Assembly (NCBI GenBank): GCA_943323675.2 | Contig: CALPIR020000056.1 | Coordinates: 1-12,548, forward strand | Length of the DNA: 12,548 nucleotides | From: Chitinophaga pinensis | Lineage (GTDB): Bacteria; Bacteroidota; Bacteroidia; UKL13-3 | Direction: 5' to 3' | The notes under the pieces: model-generated | What the model was told of the DNA's origin: nothing | The model's input: only the letters and a program-made list of their open reading frames with translations | The model's database searches: none | In this document: in pieces, positions 6,999 through 12,548 of the stretch | How positions within the stretch are numbered: position 1 is the first letter of the stretch | How the letters are laid out: every line of letters begins with the position of its first letter | Program-made: the position numbers and the translations under genes

Positions 6999-7799
6999 AT
7001 GAGTTTATACGATAACATAAAAAACAATACCTTTTTACTATCGGGTCCTTGCATTATAGAGAACGAAACGATGGTAATGAACCTGGCTGAAAAAATCTCG
7101 AAAATTGCCGAGGAATTAAACCTTACTTATGTCTTTAAAGCCTCGTTTGATAAAGCCAACCGCACTTCTGTAGATAGTTACCGCGGACATGGCATGAAAG
7201 AAGGCTTACGTATATTACAAAAAGTAAAAGACACTTTTGGTTTACCTGTAACAACAGATATTCACGAAAGCTGGCAAGCTCCAGAGTTGGCTGAGGTAAT
7301 TGATATTCTTCAGATACCCGCATTTTTATGTCGTCAAACAGATTTATTGGTTGAGTGCGGTAAAACCAATCGCATTGTAAATATTAAAAAGGCGCAATTT
7401 TTATCAGGACATGATATGATACATGCTGTTAAAAAAGTAGAAAATACAGGGAACAAACAAATTATGTTAACCGAACGTGGAACCATGTTTGGTTATAACA
7501 ATTTAGTGGTTGATTTCAGAAACTTAGTTGACATGAAATCGTTTGGTTACCCAGTATGTATGGATGTAACACACAGCACCCAAAAACCCGGTGGCATGGG
7601 TGGCAAAAGTGGCGGCAACCGCGAATATGCTGTATATTTAGCCAGTGCAGCTGCTGCTGTTGGTGTGGATGGTTTCTTTTTTGAAGTGCACGAAAACCCT
7701 GATGAAGCCTTGAGCGATGGTCCAAACATGATTGCTTTAAAAGACTTTAAACAATTGTTGTTGGATAGTGTTGTGAAGTACAAAACAGGACTAAAATAA
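6999..7799 (+). CDS. kdsA: 3-deoxy-8-phosphooctulonate synthase KdsA (metal-dependent class)
   Basis: This 266-residue TIM-barrel enzyme condenses D-arabinose 5-phosphate with PEP to KDO 8-phosphate. Signature segments include SGPCIIEN (15-22), VFKASFDKANRTS (45-57), RQTDLL (112-117) and MDVTHSTQKPGG (188-199). The class is readable. C18, H192, E229 and D240 match the four metal ligands of the Aquifex aeolicus enzyme (C11, H185, E222, D233) at a constant offset of seven. E. coli KdsA has Asn in place of the Cys and needs no metal. This protein should therefore need a divalent metal. It works directly after KdsD, but two unrelated genes separate them, and kdsB and kdsC are not in the window. 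An intrinsic terminator begins 23 bases after the stop. Confidence 0.97.
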   Translation: MSLYDNIKNNTFLLSGPCIIENETMVMNLAEKISKIAEELNLTYVFKASFDKANRTSVDSYRGHGMKEGLRILQKVKDTFGLPVTTDIHESWQAPELAEVIDILQIPAFLCRQTDLLVECGKTNRIVNIKKAQFLSGHDMIHAVKKVENTGNKQIMLTERGTMFGYNNLVVDFRNLVDMKSFGYPVCMDVTHSTQKPGGMGGKSGGNREYAVYLASAAAAVGVDGFFFEVHENPDEALSDGPNMIALKDFKQLLLDSVVKYKTGLK

Positions 7800-7822
7800 T
7801 TGATTAGTAAACCTATTTATTT

Positions 7823-7855
7823 AAAAAACGACCACCCAAAAGTGGTCGTTTTTTT
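7823..7855 (+). terminator. Rho-independent terminator after kdsA
   Basis: CGACCAC (7829-7835) pairs perfectly with GTGGTCG (7842-7848) around a six-base loop. The stem continues as six A-T pairs (7823-7828 with 7849-7854), ending in a run of seven T. This is a textbook intrinsic terminator. Because it lies before the lipoprotein ATG at 7881, it also argues against any longer start for that gene. Confidence 0.92.
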
Positions 7856-7880
7856 ATTGCGATTTATTATATTCGTTATC

Positions 7881-8324
7881 ATGAAACATGAATTAACCAT
7901 TAAACTATTCGCTGTACTTTTTATGTTCGTGGGAGCCACATCTTGTACAGAAAAAAAAACACAGTCAACCCAAACTATTCGAGCAGATACCAGCGAGGTT
8001 AGCATTTTTGGCCAACTATCTGAAGATACCATTGCATACAAACCAGAACGTATTTTTGAAAAGCTGATGTTTCAAAACGACTTTAGAACCATAGTAATGG
8101 GTAAAGTGAAAAATTGCAGCAAAGACTCTGGTAATTGGTTTACACTTGAGGCAAATAGTGAAGCATTATTTGTTGAAGTAAAAGATAACGCATTTGTTTT
8201 ACCAACCAATTTAGAAGGTAAAGAGGTAGCTGTTCATGGCAATGTAAATGTGGTTTACGGCAAAAATGGAGAACAAAAAGTAAAAATAATAGCCACTGGA
8301 GTTCAGTTTTTATCAGCGCAGTAG
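7881..8324 (+). CDS. Small lipoprotein with DUF4920-like OB domain
   Basis: A 147-residue predicted lipoprotein. The signal peptide has a basic start (MKHELTIK), a hydrophobic core and a lipobox at ATSC with the lipidated Cys at position 22. The frame is open upstream to a TTG at 7800, but that extension runs through the kdsA terminator, so the ATG at 7881 is chosen. The mature part, from about residue 65 to 145, resembles the small beta-barrel of DUF4920: IVMGKVKNC, NWFTLE, then VFVEV-like and KEVAVHGNV strands. The second cysteine expected in that family's vCxxxGCW-like motif appears as Asn here (C79 is present, then SGNW). Function is unknown. The protein is probably anchored in the outer or inner membrane facing the periplasm. 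It is transcribed on its own, between two terminators. Confidence 0.8.
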   Translation: MKHELTIKLFAVLFMFVGATSCTEKKTQSTQTIRADTSEVSIFGQLSEDTIAYKPERIFEKLMFQNDFRTIVMGKVKNCSKDSGNWFTLEANSEALFVEVKDNAFVLPTNLEGKEVAVHGNVNVVYGKNGEQKVKIIATGVQFLSAQ

Positions 8325-8371
8325 TAATTATAGTTTATACCCGCAAACCCCGAAAATTAGATCTAGAAACA

Positions 8372-8402
8372 AAGAAAGCCAGCTACATTAGCTGGCTTTC
8401 TT
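8372..8402. terminator. Shared bidirectional terminator between the lipoprotein gene and dps
   Basis: AAGAAAGCCAGCTA (8372-8385) is the exact reverse complement of TAGCTGGCTTTCTT (8389-8402), with a three-base centre. The A-rich left and T-rich right arms let the hairpin terminate transcription from either side, serving the plus-strand lipoprotein gene and the minus-strand dps gene that converge here. Confidence 0.85.
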
Positions 8403-8445
8403 AATAAAAAGTGCTTTACACAAAAAATAGCGGAAATAATTTGGT

Positions 8446-8925
8446 CTATTTATTTAAATAGGAAGTATACATCCAAACCAGTTTCTCTTGTTCGCGAATG
8501 TAATCACTCATTAAAGCACTTGTTCCCTCATCTCCTGCATCATCACTTAACGAAAGTAATTCACGTTCAATTAGCAACAAGGCACCAAAAGCATCAAGCA
8601 CATGTGCTACCGCTTTTTTACCCTCACTTACGTTTTTTAGTTCCTTAATTTGCGTTATTTTAATGTAATCGCTGTAGGCATGCACAGGCGTATAACCAAG
8701 TGTTAAAATACGTTCGGCAACCTCATCTACTTTAATTACCAAATTGTTATACAGTTCCTCAAACTTTAGGTGAAGTTCGAAAAATTTATCCCCTTTTATG
8801 TTCCAATGAAAGCCTCTTGCGTTCATATAAAACAGTTGATAATTAGCCAATAGCACATTTAACTCATCTGCTAATTTTTTACATTTTTTGGTATCTAAAC
8901 CAATGTGATTCATTTCTTTTTTCAT
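8446..8925 (-). CDS. dps: Dps-family ferritin-like DNA-protection / iron-storage protein
   Basis: A 159-residue four-helix protein of the Dps family. These form hollow dodecamers that oxidise and store Fe(II), mostly with hydrogen peroxide, and so limit Fenton damage. The inter-subunit ferroxidase ligands are all present with family spacing: H40 (FHWNIKG), H52 (ELHLKFEELY), D67 and E71 (VDEVAER). The tail is short and carries few Lys or Arg residues, so DNA binding through a basic extension is not obvious; the N-terminus has a few Lys (MKKE, KKCKK). The ATG at 8925 is used. No TAnnTTTG element is visible upstream, which may mean regulated transcription, for example by a peroxide sensor. It converges on the lipoprotein gene and diverges from a small membrane-protein gene. 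Confidence 0.95.
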   Translation of the reverse strand: MKKEMNHIGLDTKKCKKLADELNVLLANYQLFYMNARGFHWNIKGDKFFELHLKFEELYNNLVIKVDEVAERILTLGYTPVHAYSDYIKITQIKELKNVSEGKKAVAHVLDAFGALLLIERELLSLSDDAGDEGTSALMSDYIREQEKLVWMYTSYLNK

Positions 8926-9011
8926 ATGCGTTTTGTATTTATTGTGTCAGATATTTTACAGGGTTGGTATTAATAAATTATAGCACTAATATTGTGGCAC
9001 AATTGGCAGTT

Positions 9012-9194
9012 ATGCAACCAACTACTGAACAAACAAAAGAGAAACCGCTTACATGCCCAGTGCCGCACCCGCAGCGCAAAAGCCTCATGACTGTACTAAA
9101 GCGTATGGGTTGGATGGGGTTCTGCTTTTTTCTCATAAAAGGTTTACTTTGGCTTATTGTTCCTTATTTGGTAGCAAAAGGTTTTCTTAAATAA
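9012..9194 (+). CDS. Small single-pass membrane protein, uncharacterised
   Basis: A 60-residue protein with a polar N-terminal third (PTTEQTKEKP, then CPVPHPQRKS), a basic stretch KRMGW and one hydrophobic helix at about 34-53 (FCFFLIKGLLWLIVPYLVA). It ends KGFLK. A longer frame starts with TTG at 8964, but the ATG at 9012 is preferred because the extra residues look unremarkable and TTG starts are rare. Small proteins with a GWxGFxFFLIKGLLWL-like helix are familiar to me from Bacteroidota, but I know no function. The positive charges before the helix suggest the N-terminus stays in the cytoplasm. It stands alone between dps (divergent) and nth. Confidence 0.6.
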   Translation: MQPTTEQTKEKPLTCPVPHPQRKSLMTVLKRMGWMGFCFFLIKGLLWLIVPYLVAKGFLK

Positions 9195-9396
9195 CCTATA
9201 CAAAGTAGTTTCTATTTAACTTAATATCATAAAACATAAATCATTTATTAGGTTGATTGAGAATGACTTTCGTCACGACCCACATTCTTTCTTTTAATAG
9301 TATTCTCTTTTAAAGGATAAACTAAAACATTTTTCCTGATGCCTTTAATTATGCTGTTTGTGCACTTTATATGCATTAATATCATATGTCATGTAT

Positions 9397-9404
9397 TACA
9401 TTTG
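9397..9404 (+). promoter_or_regulatory. TAnnTTTG match directly before nth
   Basis: TACATTTG is an exact match to the Bacteroidota -7 consensus and ends five bases before the ATG at 9410. If real, transcription would start at or very near that ATG, giving a leaderless nth mRNA. No TTTG lies at the usual -33 distance (the nearest, 9357-9360, is too far), so it may be chance. Confidence 0.25.
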
Positions 9405-9409
9405 AATGC

Positions 9410-10048
9410 ATGACACGCAAAGAACGGTTCGAACATTTTATCAATTATTTTAGCAAACATCAACCCGAAGCTGAAACCGAATTGCATTACGAAAACCCTT
9501 ATCAGTTATTGGTTGCGGTAATATTATCTGCTCAATGCACCGATAAACGCGTGAACATGGTTACTCCCGAAATTTTTAAACAATACCCTACTGTTGATTT
9601 ATTAGCCGAATCAACTTTTGATGATTTGTTTCCTATTATACGTAGCATTAGTTACCCCAACAATAAAACCAAACACCTGATTGGCATGGCGCAAATGCTG
9701 GTTAAAGACTTTAACAGCGAGGTTCCAGAAAGCATTGATGATTTGGTAAAACTACCTGGTGTAGGACGCAAAACAGCCAATGTAATTGCATCAGTGGTAT
9801 ACGATAAACCTGCCATGGCTGTTGATACGCATGTGTTTAGGGTAAGTGCACGTTTGGGCTTAACCTTAAATGCCAAAACCCCCAAACAAACAGAAGACCA
9901 ATTGGTAAAACACATTCCCGAGGAACATATTGCTAAAGCCCACCATTGGCTAATATTACACGGCCGATATGTTTGCTTGGCACGAAGCCCAAAATGCCCC
10001 GAATGCCAAATAAGTAGCTTTTGTAAGAGTTACAAAAAACCGAAATAA
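9410..10048 (+). CDS. nth: Endonuclease III (DNA glycosylase / AP lyase)
   Basis: A 212-residue base-excision-repair enzyme that removes oxidised pyrimidines and nicks the abasic site. The helix-hairpin-helix is at LPGVGRKTA (115-123). K121 and D139 (AVDTHVFRV) correspond to the catalytic K120 and D138 of E. coli Nth. The [4Fe-4S] cluster loop is complete: C189-x6-C196-x2-C199-x5-C205. AVILSAQCTDKRV (36-48) is the usual N-terminal signature. An ATG eight codons earlier (9386) is possible, but the added residues MSCITFEC have no family counterpart, while MTRKERFEHF fits the usual Bacteroidota opening, so 9410 is chosen. It converges on the MFS gene with only 13 bases between stops and no visible terminator, so transcripts probably overlap. 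Confidence 0.96.
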   Translation: MTRKERFEHFINYFSKHQPEAETELHYENPYQLLVAVILSAQCTDKRVNMVTPEIFKQYPTVDLLAESTFDDLFPIIRSISYPNNKTKHLIGMAQMLVKDFNSEVPESIDDLVKLPGVGRKTANVIASVVYDKPAMAVDTHVFRVSARLGLTLNAKTPKQTEDQLVKHIPEEHIAKAHHWLILHGRYVCLARSPKCPECQISSFCKSYKKPK

Positions 10049-10061
10049 CGCCCTTCTATTC

Positions 10062-11309
10062 TTAATCCTTATGATAGGAGAATTTCTTGAGTTGTGGCGC
10101 TTTAATGGAGGTAAAACCAACCACCATAAGTGTCATACAACCACCAAATATAACAGATGGAACTGTACCTAACAAACGTGCTGCAAGTCCACTTTCAAAA
10201 GCACCAATTTCGTTTGAAGAACCAATAAACATGGTATTTACAGCCGATACACGTCCGCGCATATCATCGGGTGTTTGCAGTTGCAAAATGTTGCTGCGTA
10301 TAATCACACTTACACTATCAAAAGCACCACTTAAAAACAACATCAACAACGACAAATAAAATGAAGTACTGAGTGCAAAACCTATCATACAGAAACCAAA
10401 TGCACCAACACAAATTAGCAACACAATGCCTGGCTTTTGTATAGGTGCACGCATAGATAACCACAACATGGTAATACTTGCCCCAAGCGAAGGGGCTGCT
10501 CTTAAAAACCCTAAACCTTGCGGACCTACTTGCAAAATTTCGTTTGCAAAAACCGGAAGTAAGGCCACAGCCCCACCAAACAATACAGCAAACAAATCTA
10601 GGCTAATGGCACTTAACACTACCTTATTGTTAAACACAAACTTCAACCCTACCTTAAGTCTGTCTGCTATGCTTTCGTTGCCCATTTTACTGCTAATGGG
10701 CTTGGGTTTGATTTGAAGCATGGCCACCAATGCCAATATGATAAATAACAATACCACCAAAAAGGTAAGGGTAATACCCATCCATGCATACAATAAGCCA
10801 CCAAGCGCTGGCCCAATAATAGCGGCCATTTGCCAGGCACTGCTATTTAAGGTTGATGCTGTTACCAACTGCTCCTTTTTTACCAGTTGAACAATGAAAC
10901 TAAATCCTGCAGGTGCATAAAAACCACGTGCAAATCCGCTTAAAAATATAAACAGATACATGGCGTTTACACTCCAACTTTCGCTAAAACCAAATACAAA
11001 TAAATCGCTGCTGGCAAAGGTTAAACCCACAGAGCAAAACAACAATACCCAAATGCTGTTGGCCAATATTTTTCTTTTGCTGCTGATGTCGGCCACATGG
11101 CCTGCATACAAGGCAATACTAAGAGCCGGAATAGCTTCGGCTAAACCAATTAAACCAAGTGATAAGGGATCTTGTGTAAGTTTATAAATGTGCCAACCTG
11201 CTATAACGGCTTGTATTTGTAGGGCTATAGTTAAACATACACGTGTGGTTAAAAATAATTTAAACTCTTTATTTTTAAGTGGCAATAAACGCGTGTTGTT
11301 TAAACTCAT
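10062..11309 (-). CDS. MFS transporter, MFS_3/EntS-like exporter family
   Basis: A 415-residue inner-membrane protein with about 12 hydrophobic helices, normal for a major facilitator exporter. Motif A sits in the loop after helix 2 as GHVADISSKRK (70-80), with the conserved Gly, Asp, Arg and Lys. The segment PDDMRGRVSAV (347-357), followed by NEIGAFESGLAARLLG (366-381), is characteristic of the MFS_3 / EntS-like branch. EntS itself exports enterobactin, but no siderophore genes are present here, so the substrate is unknown. Its ATG overlaps the upstream gene's TGA by four bases (ATGA), so translation is probably coupled to that membrane enzyme. It has no promoter of its own that I can see. 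Confidence 0.93.
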   Translation of the reverse strand: MSLNNTRLLPLKNKEFKLFLTTRVCLTIALQIQAVIAGWHIYKLTQDPLSLGLIGLAEAIPALSIALYAGHVADISSKRKILANSIWVLLFCSVGLTFASSDLFVFGFSESWSVNAMYLFIFLSGFARGFYAPAGFSFIVQLVKKEQLVTASTLNSSAWQMAAIIGPALGGLLYAWMGITLTFLVVLLFIILALVAMLQIKPKPISSKMGNESIADRLKVGLKFVFNNKVVLSAISLDLFAVLFGGAVALLPVFANEILQVGPQGLGFLRAAPSLGASITMLWLSMRAPIQKPGIVLLICVGAFGFCMIGFALSTSFYLSLLMLFLSGAFDSVSVIIRSNILQLQTPDDMRGRVSAVNTMFIGSSNEIGAFESGLAARLLGTVPSVIFGGCMTLMVVGFTSIKAPQLKKFSYHKD

Positions 11310-12548
11310 CGGGTTAAATATTCGTTGTAATAAACTTGTTGATAGGCCCGCGCTTGTTTAATCATGTTTAAACTATCAGCCCCTGCACTCATAATCAAAC
11401 TTTTTGATTGTTGATCAAACGATACATATCCGTTTGATTTTACCAATCCAATGCCATCATCAAAAGTATAAGATGCCATACCAGCCTGTGCAGTATCAAA
11501 CAAATTAACACCCCAAGTAAACGAATGTTTTTTTACGCCTAACATGGCTAATATACTAGGTGCTAAATCGGTTTGTTGACCAACCTTATTTACTTGTAAT
11601 CCTTTTACCTCAGGATTTAGAGCGCCACCAGTTATTAGTAATGGTATATGAAACCTTGCAGGTTCGTATGGTTGGCGGTTTAAAGGTTCTTGGTGTGCGT
11701 GATCGGGTAAAATAATAATTAACGTGTTTTTGTACCAAGGTTGTTGTTTGGCTTGTGCTATAAAATCACCCAAGCATTTATCCGAAAAATGAACGGAGTT
11801 TTTATACAACTCGGCCTGACTTGTTCCTGTATAATTGCTCTTATGTGGCACGTTGTATGGCTCATGACTGCTTAACGTAAGTGCAGTTATAAATTTAGGT
11901 GATGGTGATTTAGGAAACTCTTCCAATACCTTTTTGTATAATTCATCATCGTGAACACCCCAATTTTCTGGCAGTATGGCTTTGTTAAACTCATGAATAT
12001 CTACAATACTATTGTAACCACTGTTTATCCAATAAGCTTTCATGTTAGCAAATTCTGATTCGCCACCGTAAATAAATTTACTGTTGTAACCCAACACTTG
12101 CAGGGCTTTTGGCAACGCAGGTAAGTTGCTAAATTTTTGTAGTTTATTAATAATTGAACTTTTCGCCAATGCAGGTTGCGCACTAATAATGGATGCCAAA
12201 CCTTTATCTGTTCGGTTGCCATTGGCATAAAAATTTACAAAGGATAAACCCTCATTTGCCAATGCATTTAGGTTAGGAGAAACACCAGCCTCGCCCCCAG
12301 TAAAACCAACCACATCTGCCGACCATCCTTCAAGTATCACCAATAAAATATCGGGGTTAGTTTGGGTAGATACCTTAAAAGAATTTTGGGTTGATGTAGA
12401 GGAAGCCACTAACTCATTAACTATTTGTTCTGCTTCTTTATTAGGTAAAAATGCATATGGATTTTTCTTTTCATCCTCCGTGTTATCGGCTAACGAAGCA
12501 ATAAAATTCCAAGTGGTATTTACGGCACAATGATTTAAAAATGGTTTA
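11306..12548 (-). CDS. LTA synthase-like sulfatase-fold membrane enzyme (5' end outside window)
   Basis: The frame stays open from its stop at 11306 to the window edge, showing at least 413 residues. A GTG at 12409 is an internal codon, not the start, because the upstream codons read as plausible protein (WNFIASLADN, NPYAFLPNK). The visible part is the periplasmic alkaline-phosphatase/sulfatase-fold domain of the LTA synthase / MdoB group; the N-terminal membrane helices should lie beyond the edge. Numbering from the first visible residue, E73 (VILEGWS) is the metal ligand and T113 (NGNRTDKG) the likely nucleophile. GVHDDELY (197-204), SSHEPY (226-231), PDHAH (281-285) and FHIPL (299-303) complete the site. 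Relatives transfer phosphoglycerol or phosphoethanolamine groups. In a Gram-negative, the acceptor may be a glycan or lipid A; that is inference. It overlaps the MFS gene by four bases. Confidence 0.88.
   Translation of the reverse strand, partial: KPFLNHCAVNTTWNFIASLADNTEDEKKNPYAFLPNKEAEQIVNELVASSTSTQNSFKVSTQTNPDILLVILEGWSADVVGFTGGEAGVSPNLNALANEGLSFVNFYANGNRTDKGLASIISAQPALAKSSIINKLQKFSNLPALPKALQVLGYNSKFIYGGESEFANMKAYWINSGYNSIVDIHEFNKAILPENWGVHDDELYKKVLEEFPKSPSPKFITALTLSSHEPYNVPHKSNYTGTSQAELYKNSVHFSDKCLGDFIAQAKQQPWYKNTLIIILPDHAHQEPLNRQPYEPARFHIPLLITGGALNPEVKGLQVNKVGQQTDLAPSILAMLGVKKHSFTWGVNLFDTAQAGMASYTFDDGIGLVKSNGYVSFDQQSKSLIMSAGADSLNMIKQARAYQQVYYNEYLTR

Noticed and set aside
7800..7880. Upstream TTG-started extension of the lipoprotein gene
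   Set aside because: The extension runs through the kdsA terminator, and the ATG at 7881 alone gives a proper lipoprotein signal.
8964..9011. Upstream TTG-started extension of the small membrane protein
   Set aside because: It is a rare start type and the added 16 residues look unstructured; the ATG at 9012 is the simpler choice.
9260..9288. AGAATG...CATTCT inverted repeat with a small TCGTCACGA palindrome between the membrane-protein gene and nth
   Set aside because: The arms are only six bases with a 17-base spacer, and there is no T-run. It is too weak to call a terminator or operator.
9263..9313. A 16-codon frame starting ATGACTTTCGTC
   Set aside because: Too short, with no supporting features, and ends in ordinary AT-rich DNA.
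10087..11187. Plus-strand frames opposite the MFS transporter
   Set aside because: They are antisense shadows of a well-supported membrane protein and show no independent features.
12407..12409. GTG as the start of the LTA-synthase-like gene
   Set aside because: The frame continues upstream without a stop to the window edge and encodes plausible protein, so the gene is cut by the edge and the GTG is an internal Val codon.

Overview
The window looks like ordinary chromosome from a Gram-negative member of the Bacteroidota. The DNA is AT-rich. Start codons lack clear Shine-Dalgarno sequences, and a few upstream regions carry matches or near-matches to the phylum's TAnnTTTG -7 promoter element. 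Two enzymes of KDO (lipid A-core) synthesis are present. So is a large periplasmic protein with the TPR / beta-propeller / CRD / OmpA_C layout known from PorE of the type IX secretion system. I cannot place it below phylum from the sequence alone. I see no tRNA, rRNA, CRISPR array, insertion sequence or phage gene.

Layout. (1) 22-477, minus strand: an Rrf2-family regulator with an IscR-like Cys3-His cluster motif. It is divergent from folD (726-1586), and the 248-base gap holds a 12-bp palindrome that could be an operator. (2) 726-4200, plus strand: folD, queE (queuosine/7-deazapurine synthesis) and the PorE-like OmpA-family protein, closely spaced and probably co-transcribed at least in part. 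(3) 4201-4356: a compact intergenic element with a GC-rich hairpin, two degenerate copies of one motif and a possible closing stem. (4) 4357-7799, plus strand: kdsD and kdsA, the first and second committed steps of KDO synthesis, separated by an unrecognised winged-helix / PD-(D/E)XK nuclease-like protein and a GNAT acetyltransferase. A textbook intrinsic terminator follows kdsA. (5) 7881-8324, plus: a small lipoprotein, convergent with dps (8446-8925, minus), with a shared symmetric terminator between them. (6) 9012-9194 and 9410-10048, plus: a 60-residue single-pass membrane protein and endonuclease III (nth). (7) 10062-12548, minus: an LTA-synthase/sulfatase-fold membrane enzyme, cut by the window edge, whose stop overlaps the start of an MFS exporter by 4 bases.

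How the genes relate. KdsD isomerises ribulose 5-phosphate to arabinose 5-phosphate and KdsA condenses that with PEP, so the two act in sequence even though two other genes lie between them. The PorE-like protein, KDO enzymes, lipoprotein and LTA-synthase-like enzyme all concern the cell envelope. Dps, Nth and the Fe-S-type regulator fit iron handling and oxidative or nitrosative stress, but the sequence does not show that they are co-regulated.

I found no convincing multi-gene novel system. The best leads are the 259-residue nuclease-like protein at 5599-6378, the structured intergenic element at about 4219-4325, and the palindrome between the Rrf2 gene and folD.
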